Assembly (NCBI GenBank): GCA_020056225.1
Contig: JAGVIE010000052.1
Span: 1 to 41,182, forward strand
Source of the DNA: Bacteroidota bacterium
GTDB lineage: Bacteria; Bacteroidota; Ignavibacteria; UBA10030; SZUA-254
Reading direction: 5' to 3'
DNA: 41,182 nucleotides
Shown one piece after another: positions 39,871-41,182 of this stretch. Every line of letters starts with the position of its first letter. Position 1 is the stretch's first letter. A program made the translations under genes and the position numbers. Below the pieces are notes generated by a model. That model had not been told where the DNA came from. It was given only the letters and a program-made list of their open reading frames with translations, and made no database searches.

Positions 39871-41177
39871 TGTACGGGAGTCTCCTCTATTTCTCTTTTA
39901 ATGATACTATTAGGTTTGTAACTTTTATATATTTCGCATCCCGAATGAACAACAGAATTCTTTCCAATTTTCCTGCTTGGTTCTACTATGGTTCCCATAC
40001 CGAGTTTTACATTATCTCCAATGATGGCACCAAATTGCGTCTTATGCCTTGCTTCTATGATTTCCGTATAAAAAAGTTCCGGTTCACGGTTTTCAGGTTC
40101 TTTCAATCCGATGTTCTTCAAGTTTTGACAAGGTATAATAACATGATAACTAATACCTGCGCTTTTTCCTATAATGCTAAATGTGATTGAAGAATTTGAT
40201 AATACAATAGCTTTTTCGAGAAGGATGCAGTGTTCTATGTAACATGATGGATAAATCTCTACCTTCTTTTTTAATGTTGACCATTTTATAGTCGAATTTT
40301 CTTCAATTTTACAACCTTCGTCAATTACACAAACACCTTCTATTACAACTCCTTTTTGAATTTTTAGTTTAGTACCAATAGGTTTAATGATCGAACTTAA
40401 TAAGGGTTTATCAATAGGTTCGCTCAAAGCATTCGATAATGTCTCATCAGTAGGTTTATCATTCTTTAATATTACTCCATCAGCTTCAACCTCAATATTC
40501 TTAACTAATATGATTTCTTTGCCGATAAACTGTTTTAGTTTTTCATAAACATTTTGAGGAAGGACTATTTCATAACCACTATCTTTTAAATTAGGGTGAT
40601 CTCCTTTTACTTTCCCTCGTACACTTTCATAATTGTAATAATGTTCCTGAATCTCATTCAAAAAGATAGTGGAGTTTTCTATTAATTCCCATGGATAATT
40701 AATATCTATCCATATATTTTCCTTTTCTAACTCACTATCTATATTTCCCTTCAATATATTTTTGTCTTTCTTAGGTATCCCACAGATAGCTCCTATTTGT
40801 GAACTATCCCATCTTGTTATTACTTCCCTCACAACATTATTTAAATGAGTATGCCGAAGATCCCCTTTCATTTTTTCTTGCATTCCTTCAAACTCTTCCC
40901 AACCCTTAGGATTAAATACAAGTACCCCTGCTTTAAGTAACGGGTACGCACCATTCTTAATATCTCGGAGCTCTATCTCAGGATAAAATGGTGCTGGGAT
41001 AAAATCTAAAATTGCCTCACCGTTTATAAAAAAATAATCAGCACATTCCGAATCTTCATCCACCTTATGCCACTTATTAGGATCTACTACAGCAACGCTT
41101 CTTCGATTTCTGGTTAAATATTTACAATCTTTCTGCTTCTCATACTCGGTAAGATAATCCACAAATCCAAGAATCAT
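39855..41177 (-). CDS. Left-handed beta-helix (hexapeptide) sugar-nucleotidyltransferase-like protein, possibly cut by the window edge
   Basis: At least 440 residues. The C-terminal 200 residues contain hexapeptide repeats of a left-handed beta-helix (KLKIQKGVVIEGVCVIDEGCKIEE, YPSCYIEHCILLEKAIVLSNSS, FGAIIGDNVKLGMGTIVEPSRKIGKNSVVHSG), as in GlmU-type bifunctional enzymes. The middle phrase WIDINYPWELIENSTIFL resembles the PWDLL segment after the nucleotidyltransferase domain. DYFFINGEAIL recalls the FCB GlmU-like family (TIGR03991), but the usual N-terminal nucleotide-binding loop is not visible. The ATG at 41177 is 5 bases from the window edge and the frame stays open (TGG codon before it), so the true start may lie outside. 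Function in the operon is unclear. Confidence 0.72.
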   Translation of the reverse strand: MILGFVDYLTEYEKQKDCKYLTRNRRSVAVVDPNKWHKVDEDSECADYFFINGEAILDFIPAPFYPEIELRDIKNGAYPLLKAGVLVFNPKGWEEFEGMQEKMKGDLRHTHLNNVVREVITRWDSSQIGAICGIPKKDKNILKGNIDSELEKENIWIDINYPWELIENSTIFLNEIQEHYYNYESVRGKVKGDHPNLKDSGYEIVLPQNVYEKLKQFIGKEIILVKNIEVEADGVILKNDKPTDETLSNALSEPIDKPLLSSIIKPIGTKLKIQKGVVIEGVCVIDEGCKIEENSTIKWSTLKKKVEIYPSCYIEHCILLEKAIVLSNSSITFSIIGKSAGISYHVIIPCQNLKNIGLKEPENREPELFYTEIIEARHKTQFGAIIGDNVKLGMGTIVEPSRKIGKNSVVHSGCEIYKSYKPNSIIKREIEETPVQWIKK

Positions 41178-41182
41178 CCACG

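Overview
The window reads as chromosome from a free-living Gram-negative member of the FCB group, most likely an Ignavibacteria-type lineage or close relative. The grounds are two secreted proteins ending in the type IX secretion sorting domain (YPNPFNP, then a GVYFYRL block), several large outer-membrane or surface proteins, and FCB-style housekeeping genes. This placement is inferred from protein character; no rRNA or tRNA gene was found.

Layout. 1-3900: a YihY-type membrane protein coupled to a PcrA/UvrD helicase, then an O6-methylguanine methyltransferase. 3900-16570: mainly envelope and exported proteins (a 1167-residue outer-membrane protein, two BNR/Asp-box-type secreted proteins, two beta-barrel-like proteins), plus hisC on the + strand. 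A pentanucleotide tandem repeat lies just upstream of one secreted-protein gene. 16570-20900: an HD-domain protein, then a + strand accessory island behind a near-consensus sigma-70 promoter. The island holds a membrane protein, an AbiV-family protein, a Cthe_2314-type HEPN protein, an isoprenylcysteine-methyltransferase-like gene between two identical 41-bp repeats, and a RelE/ParE toxin-antitoxin pair. Fragments resembling integron attC ends occur between these genes. 20900-26100: a short-chain dehydrogenase, a 148-bp MITE-like element, and a - strand group for pterin synthesis and oxidative-stress defence (FolE, QueD/PTPS, three peroxiredoxins, MsrA), then MntP. 26100-32880: a + strand group (Cys-rich protein, 41-residue peptide, beta-helix lipoprotein, T9SS cargo) bordered by REP-like palindromes and a REP-associated tyrosine transposase (RAYT). 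32880-36130: a - strand group of UDP-glucose dehydrogenase, UDP-glucuronate decarboxylase and a DUF2279 protein, which together suggest supply of UDP-xylose for surface polysaccharide.

36290-41182: a tightly overlapping - strand operon running off the right edge. It encodes a left-handed beta-helix nucleotidyltransferase-like protein, three proteins I do not recognise, a coiled-coil protein with a PD-(D/E)XK nuclease signature, and an MfnB-like aldolase-fold protein with a Glu where the catalytic Lys is expected. This is the best candidate here for an undescribed system. Its function is not established by the sequence.

Shine-Dalgarno sequences are clear for some genes (accessory and secreted ones especially) and absent for others. 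Gene starts were moved to internal ATGs where an RBS or the family's usual length supported that.
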